64,000 nucleotides of DNA from contig NC_059504.1 of the NCBI RefSeq assembly GCF_914767665.1, positions 14,324,501-14,388,500 on the forward strand. The letters run 5' to 3'. The DNA comes from Harmonia axyridis (lineage: Eukaryota > Arthropoda > Insecta > Coleoptera > Coccinellidae). The position numbers were made by a program, and so were the translations under genes. Below are positions 55,501 to 64,000 of this stretch, piece after piece. The first letter of the stretch is position 1, and every line of letters starts with the position of its first letter. The notes beneath the pieces are model-generated. The model made no database searches. It was given only the letters and a program-made list of their open reading frames with translations, and was not told where the DNA came from.

Positions 55501-58500
55501 TAAGATGAGAAATCTTTTAAAATCACAAGAACTCAAATATCTCGTAAACTATTGATTTTTGGTCATCACTAAATATGGCTCAACGACAGCAAATGAGTCG
55601 TACTAACACGTCATCTAAAGATCACGTCTAATTTGGGAACAGCCTGTATATAAGTACCAATCAACATTTTAGTTTAATTTTATCTTCTGGTTGCTTTTAT
55701 CTTAATTTACGTTTACTCAATTCGAACAGTTTTGGGTAATATGATATTTCTTTTGTGTGCTTTTTATTCTTTTTTTATTTTGAATTTGTATTTCTTGACA
55801 AAAGGTAAAGTAGTTTGCCACAATGATGTCATAATTTTAATGGAAAGAGTCTAGTAGATTCCGTACGAAAGTTATCAAGAGACGGGCGGATAGAATATAT
55901 TGTGACCTCGAATTCTTCATCAAACTGACCCAATTGTTTGAATCCACTCTCGGCTCAAAATTCGAAAATCACGGAAATCTGGGCAAAATGATAACTCCGT
56001 GCTCCTCTGGACAAGAGCGTAAAAACAGCAAACAAGCAACGAATAAATTACTTCACATGAAGTCCTCCGTCGGACACTTTCAGGATATAAAACCGAACAA
56101 AGAAGAAGTTGAATAAGGCCGTTCTTTAACCTCAAGGAGCATCAGCATTTTTTCTGGCTGGTCCAGGTTGTATTTTTATCTGAAAGTGGTTTCATATAGT
56201 AGGGACCAGTGCTACAAACTTCGCGGAGGAGTTTATTGATCCCTAAGATGTCAACGGTTATATATTTGCTGGGGAATTTATTTATGCATTCGGACGATGG
56301 CAATCCTGGTTCTTGAATCATCACTAGAGAGAATAAAAACGATTAAATTTAACATTTCCATTAGGTTTTTCTATTTTCGGCGTTAAAATGAAATTCAATA
56401 AAAACCCTTGTCCTACCAAATTGATACAATATAGAGAGAATTTTACCATCACAAAGTTTTTTCAATAGGCACTCATAATATTTGCATTTTGGGACAGATT
56501 TGCATGATGCTCATTTTCAGTTGAGATCTAAAACTCGTCGAAATCTCAGAGTTTCATATCACAATTATAATTTTTACTTTCTTCGAATACAGAACAACTT
56601 AAGTGAGCCAATCGTAACCCCATGCCCAAATAATGTCTCTCAAACTGACGTCATCGTATATTAGGAGGATATATCCTGTATATTAGGTAGTCAAGAAACC
56701 AGTCAAAAGTAACATTCAATATAGCATATATTGGCATGGTATTGATTGTCATAAGAGTACAAAGTGGTATTCTTTGTATCGTAAAGGTATTTGGGTTGTT
56801 TTTGAATTGTGGCTTAAATCAATCAAAAACTCCTATTAGGTGCATTAGTTGGCTGTAGATCTAGTCATGACAAAGTTAGGGTCGAAATTCACCATAAAAT
56901 AAGCTGGGTGGCCAAACAGTTGGAAGCTCAATTCGTTTGATTTAACCATGGTTTTATATATTTGTTACAAGAAGCATTGTTTTGGATCTTTAATTGTTCT
57001 TGTGATCTTTTTGATGTTTTCTTAAACAACTGCCAAATTCGGCCACCAGAGTGTTCATCATCGTCAGTAGTTGATCTCTGAGAGATGTATTCTGTGGTAT
57101 TGCCAACCGACACCATAAGAAAATCATGAGGTCTGAACTGCCTAATTCTACAACTGAACATCAGCTATCAAAGAACCTTCTTTACCTTTAAAAAATCATC
57201 TATTCTGATCCTACTGTTATATAATATTACCCGGATCTATAGAGAAATAAACATAGACAGAGGGAGTATACACAATTTTTTCATGTCCCCAACATGGTTA
57301 GATTACGTTGTCGGACTGTGATATATTTTCAAATAGACAATTATACTATATTATAAGGAATATATATTATATTGAATGAAATGTATTTATTTGAGTGATT
57401 CTCAATTAAATATGCAAATTTGAATATTTGGAATCTGATATTTTTTCTAATTGTCGAATTTATAATAAGCAGAATATTTATTATTTTCTGTATCTACATG
57501 CTGAAATCCGAGGTTTGGCGACTTTTGCTCTCCTAGTGTCATCGGTTGTTTCACGTCATTTGGCGCGCTTGAAGTTTGTTTTCTGAATTTCTGATATATT
57601 TATTTCAATATATATTGATTTGATATGAAACGTTGATTCACTATGGGACATAAGAAATGTTCTTTGTGGAGAAACTCGCGAATTGAGTGAAATATCGTAT
57701 CACTGATATGTTTTAATTTCCGCGCGCTTCATGTCAAATTTTATAGTTCATGTTGGAGATAAATTTGCTTACTGAAAATGACATATGCTTCCTCCATCTA
57801 TGTTTATTACTTTGAGGGACGTATACAAATCCAACATATCAAAGATTTTAAAAATCGACCAAGTCATCGTTGCTTTGCAAAATATATAATTAACCCTACA
57901 AGCTAAAAACGTCAGAAGGTATCAATCTATTAAAATTAGTGGCACGTTCTGCCTACTAGGTAAAGCGCTGCAGACTCCTAAACGACCTTGACTGGATCAA
58001 CTTCTGGCCAACACCCTCTGAGATAAAGAACCGTTTTCAAGTCACTTTCGATTTCAATTCAGTTCATTTGAAATGTAGAACGACCTTCATCTCTTTTGAA
58101 TATTTAATAACTACCTGCGAAAACGAGAAGAAATAGCAGACTCCTAAAAACTATACAAATTATACGAGTTGCTAAAATGATAATAATTTCCTGAATATTT
58201 AATTATTTTACCTCGCGAAAGATATAAACTCAAAAATCACGAATTTCACATTTATATTCCATATACCGAAGATAGTATATTTTTACACAATTTTGGAAAG
58301 AAAATTTTTGTTTAATAATCTATTTTATTTCATGGAAGGGAGGAAAGTGATCTTATGGTTACCAGAATGTAATTAATATGCCTACAACTTGCTTGAATAA
58401 CCTGTTTTCATTAGGTGACACAACAAACAAATTGACTGCTGAAATACAGTATGGTTGGCTATGGTTACATATTTCCAAAACTCACGTTATCTTTTATTCT

Positions 58501-61500
58501 AAAAATTTATATTAAAAAAATTCACTAATTCCTGTCGAAAATACAATCAGTCTGTGCAGACAGGAAAACCAAACGTCGAGAAACGGTTCATTACTATAAA
58601 AGCATTACCAATTTCAGGGAACTACGTCAGCTCATTAAAAATTCAAATCACAAACATAAAATACATGACCAGAAATTTATTTGATCCTATCAATTTTTTA
58701 TCACAATATCAATTTGAATCATTGAAGAAGTAATAATATAAGTGATAATTTTCGATGAACCTCACAAAACTCTGTTGCAGTTTAAATTCTAAGGACAGTC
58801 CAATAATGAAATGAAAACGAACAAAGAAATTATTAATTTGCGATAATCACCAAAATGAAAGTTTTCTGAAATCTACCATAAGAATAAATTGAAAGTAAAA
58901 CCTTTACATAACACAATTGTGTCCGATTTAAAAGTATAGTATATTGAAATATTTTGACTTGACGAAACTATTTTTATTTGCTTCTGTAATAGGTTGAGGT
59001 CAATAACTTCATTCTCTAGTCACTATTTGGTCATCTTCGATGAAATTACTTTACTTGATATTTGAGTCTTTATCTCTTTCTTTTTATTTTATTCTTTATT
59101 TAAAAAGTACACACTTGGCTCTTCTTAACAGACAACTAGTAGTAAAAAAAATCCAAGTCCCATCAGGTTCCACTAAAAGATATTTCGTACTACAAAAACT
59201 TTTCTGACAGTTTGGTGATTAGTTGACTCAGTTTAGTTCGTTTAGTTCGAGCGAGCGTCAAAGATAGACACTAGCAAAGAGAAAATTCATTCTTACTCTA
59301 TCCACTATCCATCATACAATGATAACTAATTCTCTTTATTACTTTCAGCGTACGTACAGTCCACGAAACTAAAGGATGGGACGTCTTCAGGGATCCTCCA
59401 CTCAAGGAGGAATCGGGTTCAATGGCCAATCAGAAATGCCTGGAGCTAACAGTCAAAATACTCAAAGTAGTGGCCTATTTGGTCACCTTCCTTATAGTAT
59501 TAGTCTCTGGAGTGGTCTCAAAAGGAACACTACTGTTCATGACATCACAGCTCAATCCTGAGAAAGTCACAACGTATTGTAATAAAGATTTAGGTGAGTT
59601 GAGAGGAGATACAATTGAAAATGAGCTTGGTTCTCTCTCTCTGTTTTATTTGTCTTGCTCTTCTGTTTTTGTTATTCAATTTTCTTTAATCCAATTATAT
59701 TTTTTATCATTACAATTATTTCTACAGGTTAATTCTAATTTTTTTTTATTTTGTCAACAAACGAATATCTATTATCCCAGTTAAATGTTATTGAATAGTA
59801 TTTCTATGTTTTTTATTTTATTTTTTTCCATTCCAGGTAGGGATAAGCAATTTGTAGTCAATTTACCAGTAGCAGAAAGAGTAGCATGGATGTGGTGCCT
59901 TATATTTGCTTTCTGGGTACCACAGCTTGGTTCGCTCTTCAGATCAACGAGAATGTTGTTCTTCAAATCTTCGAGGAGGCCGCCACTGTCGCATTTCCTG
60001 ATGATATTCATAGCAGAAACGGCGCATACCATTGGAATTGCCCTGTTGGTGTTCTACATCCTACCAGATTTGGATGTGGTTAAAGGAGCCATGTTAACGA
60101 ATTGTCTTTGTTTCATTCCTGCTTGTTTGGGTAAGTGAATCGTATTTATATTTATCAGCAGTTATACCCTTGAAAAACTGCTACATATCTACAAGGCTTT
60201 CTAGGGACAGCTCACAATTTCAATTTCAACAAGCAAACTGGGCAATTGGAAACCTTCAAAAGCTTCTTCAAAGAGTCACACTTTGTGTTCTCCAAAATGT
60301 GACCTCTCGAGGACTCTCTTGTCTATAGGTATCAAAGGCCTAACTCTTTTTAAGAGAACCGCGTCACAGTTACAGTAAATCTGATGCTGTGAAATTTTTT
60401 GAGCTCAAATTGAAGGAATTCGGTGTAGAGCTTGATCCAAAGACCTTTTGGTTCCAGCAAGATTATTTTATAGCACATACGGCCTGTTGTGTACGTGCTC
60501 TTTTCCAGATGTGTCTTTTTTGCACGGGCAGCTTCATTGATACCCAAACTGGAAATATTTTATCCCATCCGATATTTATCTGTAGGGTTCTTGAAGCCCA
60601 TGTTTTCGAACAATGTCCAAAGGCGATGGAAGGCCTGAAGACTGCAACTGAGCAAGCAAAGGATTAAATACGCCCCGCCACAATCGAAAGAGTCATATTG
60701 AACTTCTATGAAAGGCTCAATATTTGTTTTGATTTAAAAATATAAAAATTCATTTTTCACTTGAAAAGTTTTATCTTCAGTGAAAGGGTCCTTGAAAAGC
60801 ATCAAAATGATCTGGATGTTCATCGAAAAGTCGTCTTCAGTGATGAGGCCCATTTTCACCTCGGAGGCTATGTTAATAAGCAAAATTGTCGCATTTGAGG
60901 CTAAGAAAATACAAGAATGATTTGTTGAAAAGCCTCTCCATTCTTAAAGTGTCACTGTTAGGTGCAGTTTTTGGGCTAGTGGTGTGATTGGACGAAACAA
61001 TCGCAGTTTTGCAAAGGAAAGTTTCCTAGTCATGTTTTTTCTCGAAGAGGTGATCACAAATGGCCACCGAGATCTCATGTTTTAACACCTTTAGACTTTG
61101 CGGTCACGTGAAAGATAAGGTCTACGTCAATGCTCAAAAAGCGATTCAAGATCTCAAAGATGGAATTCGTGAAGTTATCGAGGACATACAGCTGCGAATT
61201 TGGGAATTGGTCATAGAAAATTTCATAAAAAAACATATGGTGCTACAACCATAGCCGTGGCCATTTGGGCGATATCGCTTATGCCATACCTTCCTCTTTG
61301 CAATTAAATAAACAATCATTGATTTCTTTCAGAATATACCTGTTTTCTAATAACTTATTGGAAAACCCTTTATAACTTTTTTCGCATATCATATTCATGT
61401 TTCTTGCACTTTTTCAAAGCCTTTTAAAATGTAAAAGCTAGTCTTGGCGACCGCCCATCCATATACTGACAGCACCAAACGCTGACTTGCTTCCTGGAAA

Positions 61501-63773
61501 TCTTTGATATGAAAAATAATATTTTTTATTCTTTCCAGGACTTCTCTCTCGAAGCAACAAAGAATCAAACCGTTTCCTCAAAGTGATAATCGACCTTATC
61601 GCTATAGGCGCACAAGCTACAGGATTCGTATTCTGGCCTATAGTCGAACAAAAGGCCGACCTCTGGATCATTCCTGTTTCGACTGTTCTCATCTCGATCG
61701 GTTGGTGGGAGAACTACATCTCCAAACACTCGCAAATACCCATCATCAAGAGGTTATCCAAAGTGAAGGACCAGTTCAACGAATCCAGATACTTTACCTA
61801 CATGTTCATTTCCATTTGGAAATGCGTGTGTTTCTTCTTGGCCGTGCTTTTCATCATTCTGTTCAAGGAAGGAGAGGTAGCTTTCCTGTTCACCAAGTTC
61901 TCAGAAGGGTTCGGCACTCACCAGATCACTATCACCGAGGTGAGTTTTGTTGAGAAGTAGCTAAGTAAATTTGTTCTATGTTGGGTCAACTCGAAAAGCA
62001 AACATTTTATCAAAATCAATTCGCCTGAAGAGCTATACAGGGTGTTCTGATTTGTTTCCGACAAACTGAAATGGGTGATAGATCACATTATTTTAATCAA
62101 AAAAGTTCCTATGAACATGGGTCCGGAAATGCTTCGTTTCCGAGATACAGGGTGTTAAAGTTGAAAAAATAATTCGCGTTTTCTTTAATATGTTTTGACT
62201 GCTTCGAAATCCTTCCATGAAATTATTCCTATTCAAATATTAAATTTAAATTCATTTTGAAAATTTCTAAGGCGAAATGCATGCGGATTTTCTATTGCCC
62301 ACTAATAAGTAGAAGTGGTATGCTATGTAATTGTTGTTTTTAAGTGTTCTGAATATTTTGTTTCCTGAAATATTGCGTTGTTGGGATGCTTTACGAATAC
62401 TGAGTTTTTATTTTCTTCGAAGGTCTGTAAAATCCTATTTCTCTGTAGATGATTTCTTCTTTGTATGCTTCGTTCGGGCCTTTGGTAACCAATACCATTT
62501 TCCTGTATTTATTGATAAGCTATTAACTTAGTTAACTATAATTATAATTAATGACATCTGAACCTAACACACTTTAAATCTGTCATTGTGTATAGCCATT
62601 TTAAATCTATTGCCGCAACAATTGTTGAATGTAAAACAATCATCAAACAATCATTCGAAGATGTCATTTGTGCATTCAACAGAACGGTGGACATTTCGAA
62701 CACCTTCTTTAAAAATTATTATGTTATTTTGTTTTGTTCTAAATTGTTACTTCCAAAAAATATTTAATTTAAAATTATTACAAATTTGTTTCTTCATGTT
62801 TTAGAGATTACAAAAATATGGATTTGGCTTTAAATGCGTTTTTCTCTGAAACGGTTGCCCCTAGCGACTTAAATGAGTTATACCTTTTTTAACTAGAAAA
62901 GTCAGGGGAATCGATTTTTTTAGTCCAGAATGACGTACAGGGTAGCACAGAAAAGTTGCTACGGTTTAAAGGGGACGAAATGATTGCAAGTGGCGCCCTC
63001 TAGAAAATACAACCAAATCGACCACAAATTTGAATTTCTCACCTCAAAAAACCCTATGTACCAACTTTCATGCAATTATTTGGAATCAGTCGAAAGATAT
63101 TTAAGAAAACGCGAATTATTTTTTCAACTTTAACACCCTGTATCTCGGAAACGAAGCATTCCCGGACCCATGTTCATAGGAACTTTTTTGCTTAAAATGA
63201 TGTGATCTATCACCCGTTTCAGTTTGTCGGAAACAAATCAGAACACCCTGTATATTTTAATACGATTTTGTTTCCAGGTGAAGCCTTTCTTAGGAGGAAC
63301 TTCCCTACCAGACATTTCAGAGATAATACCAACAGGGGATGACACCACAGTCCAAGCCAGCGATCAAACGCCAGTACATTTCTTACTGGTCAGCATCTTC
63401 GCCTCCTACTTCGCCTACATCTTCGGTAAATTCGCCTGCAAGATCATGATCCAAGGTTTTTCTTACGCTTTTCCTGTCAATCTCACCATCCCGGTTGCCA
63501 TTTCACTGATCATCGCAGCCTGTGGACTCAGAAACGAAGATCCATGCTTCTTCAACGAATCTATACCGCCGTATCTTTTCTTCACCAGTCCATCTGCCCT
63601 GTTCTTGAATGACTTTATCTCTCACCAGCATGTCTGGATTTGGCTGCTGTGGCTTTTGTCCCAAACGTGGATCACGATTCATATTTGGACGCCCAAATGC
63701 GAACGTTTGGCCAGAACTGAAAAGTTGTACGTGACTCCTATGTATGATGGACTTTTGATCGACCAGAGTTTGG
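49498..63773 (+). CDS. kkv: Chitin synthase 1 (CHS1/kkv), N-terminal third, five coding exons
   Basis: Exons are 49498-49592, 59349-59593, 59837-60130, 61539-61939 and 63278-63773, with phases 2, 1, 1, 0, 1. They give about 510 codons, then the gene runs off the window. CHS1 is a processive plasma-membrane glycosyltransferase (GT2) that polymerises UDP-GlcNAc into chitin for epidermal cuticle and tracheae. Seen: the family N-terminus (SDDESSPLTENIYGGS, then VRTVHETKGWDVFRDPP). At least nine hydrophobic segments follow, beginning YLVTFLIVLVSGVVSKGTLL, then WMWCLIFAFWVPQLGSLF and others. Exon 5 ends VTPMYDGLLIDQSLG. The catalytic EDR and QRRRW motifs and the alternative late exons lie beyond the right edge. 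The acceptor just before the first ATG implies a noncoding first exon upstream, which I could not locate. Intron 1 is about 9.8 kb. Confidence 0.96.
49593..50787. other. CHS1 intron 1, first part
   Basis: AT-rich intron. No repeat or reading frame I can support. Confidence 0.4.
50788..51533. mobile_element. ACAGGGTGTT-family inverted-repeat element, copy 2, in CHS1 intron 1
   Basis: The left arm (ACCATAGTGAATAAGCGCGA and CCGATATACGGAGTGTTGAA) pairs with the right arm (TTAACACCCCTTATATCGGA and CACTTATTCACTAACACCCT) over about 200 bp. The interior has GGGCGCCGT and GGCGCCTCATACG pieces. Related to 31055-31678. Confidence 0.6.
51613..52195 (-). mobile_element. MITE family copy 2 (AGAGTAATA termini)
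   Basis: About 583 bp, inverted relative to the copies at 3632 and 57240. Ends CAGAGTAATA and CTATGTTTATTACTCT. The interior matches throughout, including CCAAACGACGCGAAACAACC. Confidence 0.75.
52204..52445. mobile_element. 242-bp hAT-like MITE with perfect target duplication
   Basis: Terminal inverted repeat CATGGGCGCCCGCAG is perfect over 15 bp, and a GGGGGGC run sits near each end. It is flanked by ATGGTCTC at 52196-52203 and 52446-52453. It begins right after the ACTCT end of the neighbouring MITE. No coding. Confidence 0.9.
52454..52989. other. CHS1 intron 1 stretch, nothing named
   Basis: A stem of ATGTCGGATCA and TGAGCCGACAT lies at about 52695-52720. Otherwise nothing. Confidence 0.35.
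52990..53285 (+). repeat. GCAGAAGGCA-type repeat, copy 2
   Basis: Nearly identical to 4495-4790 and in the same orientation (GTGCAGAAGGCATTGATATT onward to GCCGTGGCGGA). Confidence 0.7.
53286..54726. other. CHS1 intron 1 stretch, nothing named
   Basis: Two TGACGTCA-like boxes (about 53537 and 53954) sit in opposite order around 400 bp and might be element ends. Not enough to call. Confidence 0.3.
54727..55649. mobile_element. Inverted-repeat element with roughly 200-bp arms
   Basis: The left arm starts TACAGGGTTTTTCCAAATTA. The right arm, read inverse, starts TACAGGCTGTTCCCAAATTA and matches through TCATTTGCTGTCG, GAGATATTTGAGTTCTTGTG and TTCTACGTTGACCAA. About 920 bp, noncoding, in CHS1 intron 1. 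Confidence 0.7.
55850..56330. other. Coding-looking island in CHS1 intron 1
   Basis: The - strand frame 56324-56142 is open for 60 codons (MMIQEPGLPSSECINKFPSK to TTWTSQKKC), directly after a TTATTCTCTCTAG acceptor-like site. The + strand 55934-56116 also has an even-codon 60-codon frame. No similarity recognised. It might be an exon of a nested gene, an alternative exon or chance. Confidence 0.3.
56870..57010 (-). pseudogene. Mariner scrap in CHS1 intron 1
   Basis: CCAAACAGTTGGAAGCTCAA and ATGGTTTTATATATTTGTTA parallel the C-terminal transposase text of the degenerate mariners at 33790 and 47120. Heavily mutated. Confidence 0.45.
57240..57815 (+). mobile_element. MITE family copy 3 (AGAGTAATA-like termini), in CHS1 intron 1
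   Basis: Collinear with 3632-4204 and inverted relative to 51613-52195. Ends AGAGAAATAAACATAGACAG and CATCTATGTTTATTACTTT. About 576 bp. Confidence 0.75.
57816..59348. other. End of CHS1 intron 1
   Basis: AT-rich. 59205-59270 is a more GC-balanced spot with an initiator-like TCAGTT (GACTCAGTTTAGTTCG). I do not assign a promoter. The acceptor of exon 2 is at 59343-59348. Confidence 0.35.
59349..59593 (+). CDS. kkv: CHS1 coding exon 2
   Basis: Acceptor ACTTTCAG. The split codon gives Ser in GGSVRTVHETKGWDVFRD. Contains the first transmembrane segment and ends YCNKDL plus one base. Donor GTGAGT. Confidence 0.97.
59837..60130 (+). CDS. kkv: CHS1 coding exon 3
   Basis: Acceptor CCATTCCAG. Encodes GRDKQFVVNLPVAERVAWMW through CLCFIPACL, with about three transmembrane segments and the conserved FRSTRMLFFKSSRRPPLSHF cytosolic loop. 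Donor GTAAGT, phase 1. Confidence 0.97.
60387..61260 (+). pseudogene. Two rearranged mariner-like transposase scraps in CHS1 intron 3
   Basis: 60389-60490 reads FWFQQDYFIAHTACCVRALF (second catalytic motif). 60830-60900 reads RKVVFSDEAHFHLGGYVNKQ (first catalytic motif) and lies downstream of it, the wrong order for one gene. The later 61060-61254 piece resembles the C-terminal KAIQDLKDGIREVIEDI region. Probably two fragments of DD41-like elements. Confidence 0.6.
61539..61939 (+). CDS. kkv: CHS1 coding exon 4
   Basis: Acceptor CTTTCCAG. Encodes GLLSRSNKESNRFLKVIIDL through THQITITE, three transmembrane segments and the SIGWWENYISK motif typical of arthropod chitin synthases. Donor GTGAGT, phase 0. 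Confidence 0.97.
62034..63254. mobile_element. Inverted-repeat element with roughly 150-bp arms, in CHS1 intron 4
   Basis: Left arm TACAGGGTGTTCTGATTTGT, GACAAACTGAAATGGGTGAT and TTTCCGAGATACAGGGTGTT. The right arm is its close inverse, ending ATCAGAACACCCTGTATA at about 63253. About 1.2 kb; fills most of the intron and ends about 24 bp before exon 5. No transposase. Confidence 0.8.
63278..63773 (+). CDS. kkv: CHS1 coding exon 5 (last in window)
   Basis: Acceptor TTTCCAG. Encodes VKPFLGGTSLPDISEIIPTG through LLIDQSLG, with further transmembrane segments including WIWLLWLLSQTWITIHIW, then the start of the cytosolic domain (CERLARTEKLYVTPMYDG). Donor GTGAGT, phase 1. The next exon is outside the window. 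Confidence 0.96.
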
Positions 63774-64000
63774 GTGAGTTCCGTTATTGTGTGCCAGCAT
63801 TTCTAGAACATTAGAATACTAAAGGGTGGGTCACAAGGTAGTCTTCGATTCGTGAAGCAAAAATTCTCGAGAAGCATAAAAAAGGTTTTTATTTTGTACT
63901 TGTCCCATTTTTTCCAAATACCTATCTTTAATCAATAATAATTAAGATCGTTCTCAAAATGAGAGCACTTCAATTTTAGGTTATTCAGGGTGAGTCATAA

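Noticed and set aside
59219..59260. Full core promoter (initiator plus downstream element) in CHS1 intron 1
   Set aside because: An initiator-like TCAGTT is present but the +28 position does not fit the downstream element consensus; kept only as a weak finding.
1..64000. tRNA or rRNA genes
   Set aside because: I looked for B-box-like GTTCGAATCC text and paired stems by eye and saw none; a tRNA scan would settle it.

Overview
The window is a piece of an AT-rich insect nuclear genome. Spliced genes with GT-AG introns, an arthropod cuticle chitin synthase, a chemoreceptor of the insect gustatory-receptor type and many mariner, hAT, Tc1 and LINE remnants all fit an insect. A beetle is a reasonable guess from the chitin synthase and mariner sequences, but the window does not prove the order.

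Three protein-coding genes can be assembled exon by exon. (1) An HSDL1-type short-chain dehydrogenase on the + strand (six coding exons, 8665-15012, 323 aa). (2) A gustatory-receptor-like seven-transmembrane gene on the - strand (six coding exons, 23117 down to 15916, 377 aa), tail to tail with the first. (3) The N-terminal third of the cuticle chitin synthase CHS1/kkv on the + strand (five coding exons, 49498-63773, about 510 residues). CHS1 runs off the right edge before its catalytic domain. All exon junctions keep frame. The three genes have unrelated jobs (lipid/steroid redox in the ER, taste or internal chemosensing, cuticle chitin synthesis), and nothing suggests joint regulation.

The rest is repeat-rich. 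1-8660 holds hAT-derived elements, a 575-bp MITE family, LINE scraps and split inverted-repeat elements. The introns of the first two genes carry mariners of several subfamilies and a hAT element with a perfect 8-bp target duplication. 23.1-49.5 kb is intergenic. It contains an internally deleted mariner, an (AT)n tract, a 14-unit satellite of about 183 bp, degenerate mariners, a Himar-like mariner, a three-level nested insertion (foldback, hAT, LINE), a Tc1-like element and a jockey-type LINE ending about 50 bp before the first CHS1 coding exon. CHS1 introns 1, 3 and 4 hold more foldback elements, MITEs and transposase scraps.

I found no convincing new molecular system. The most informative non-genic observations are two copies of one mariner sharing the same internal deletion, the nested insertion at 39.8-42.0 kb, and the satellite whose monomers each contain inverted arms. 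No tRNA, rRNA or CRISPR signal was seen.
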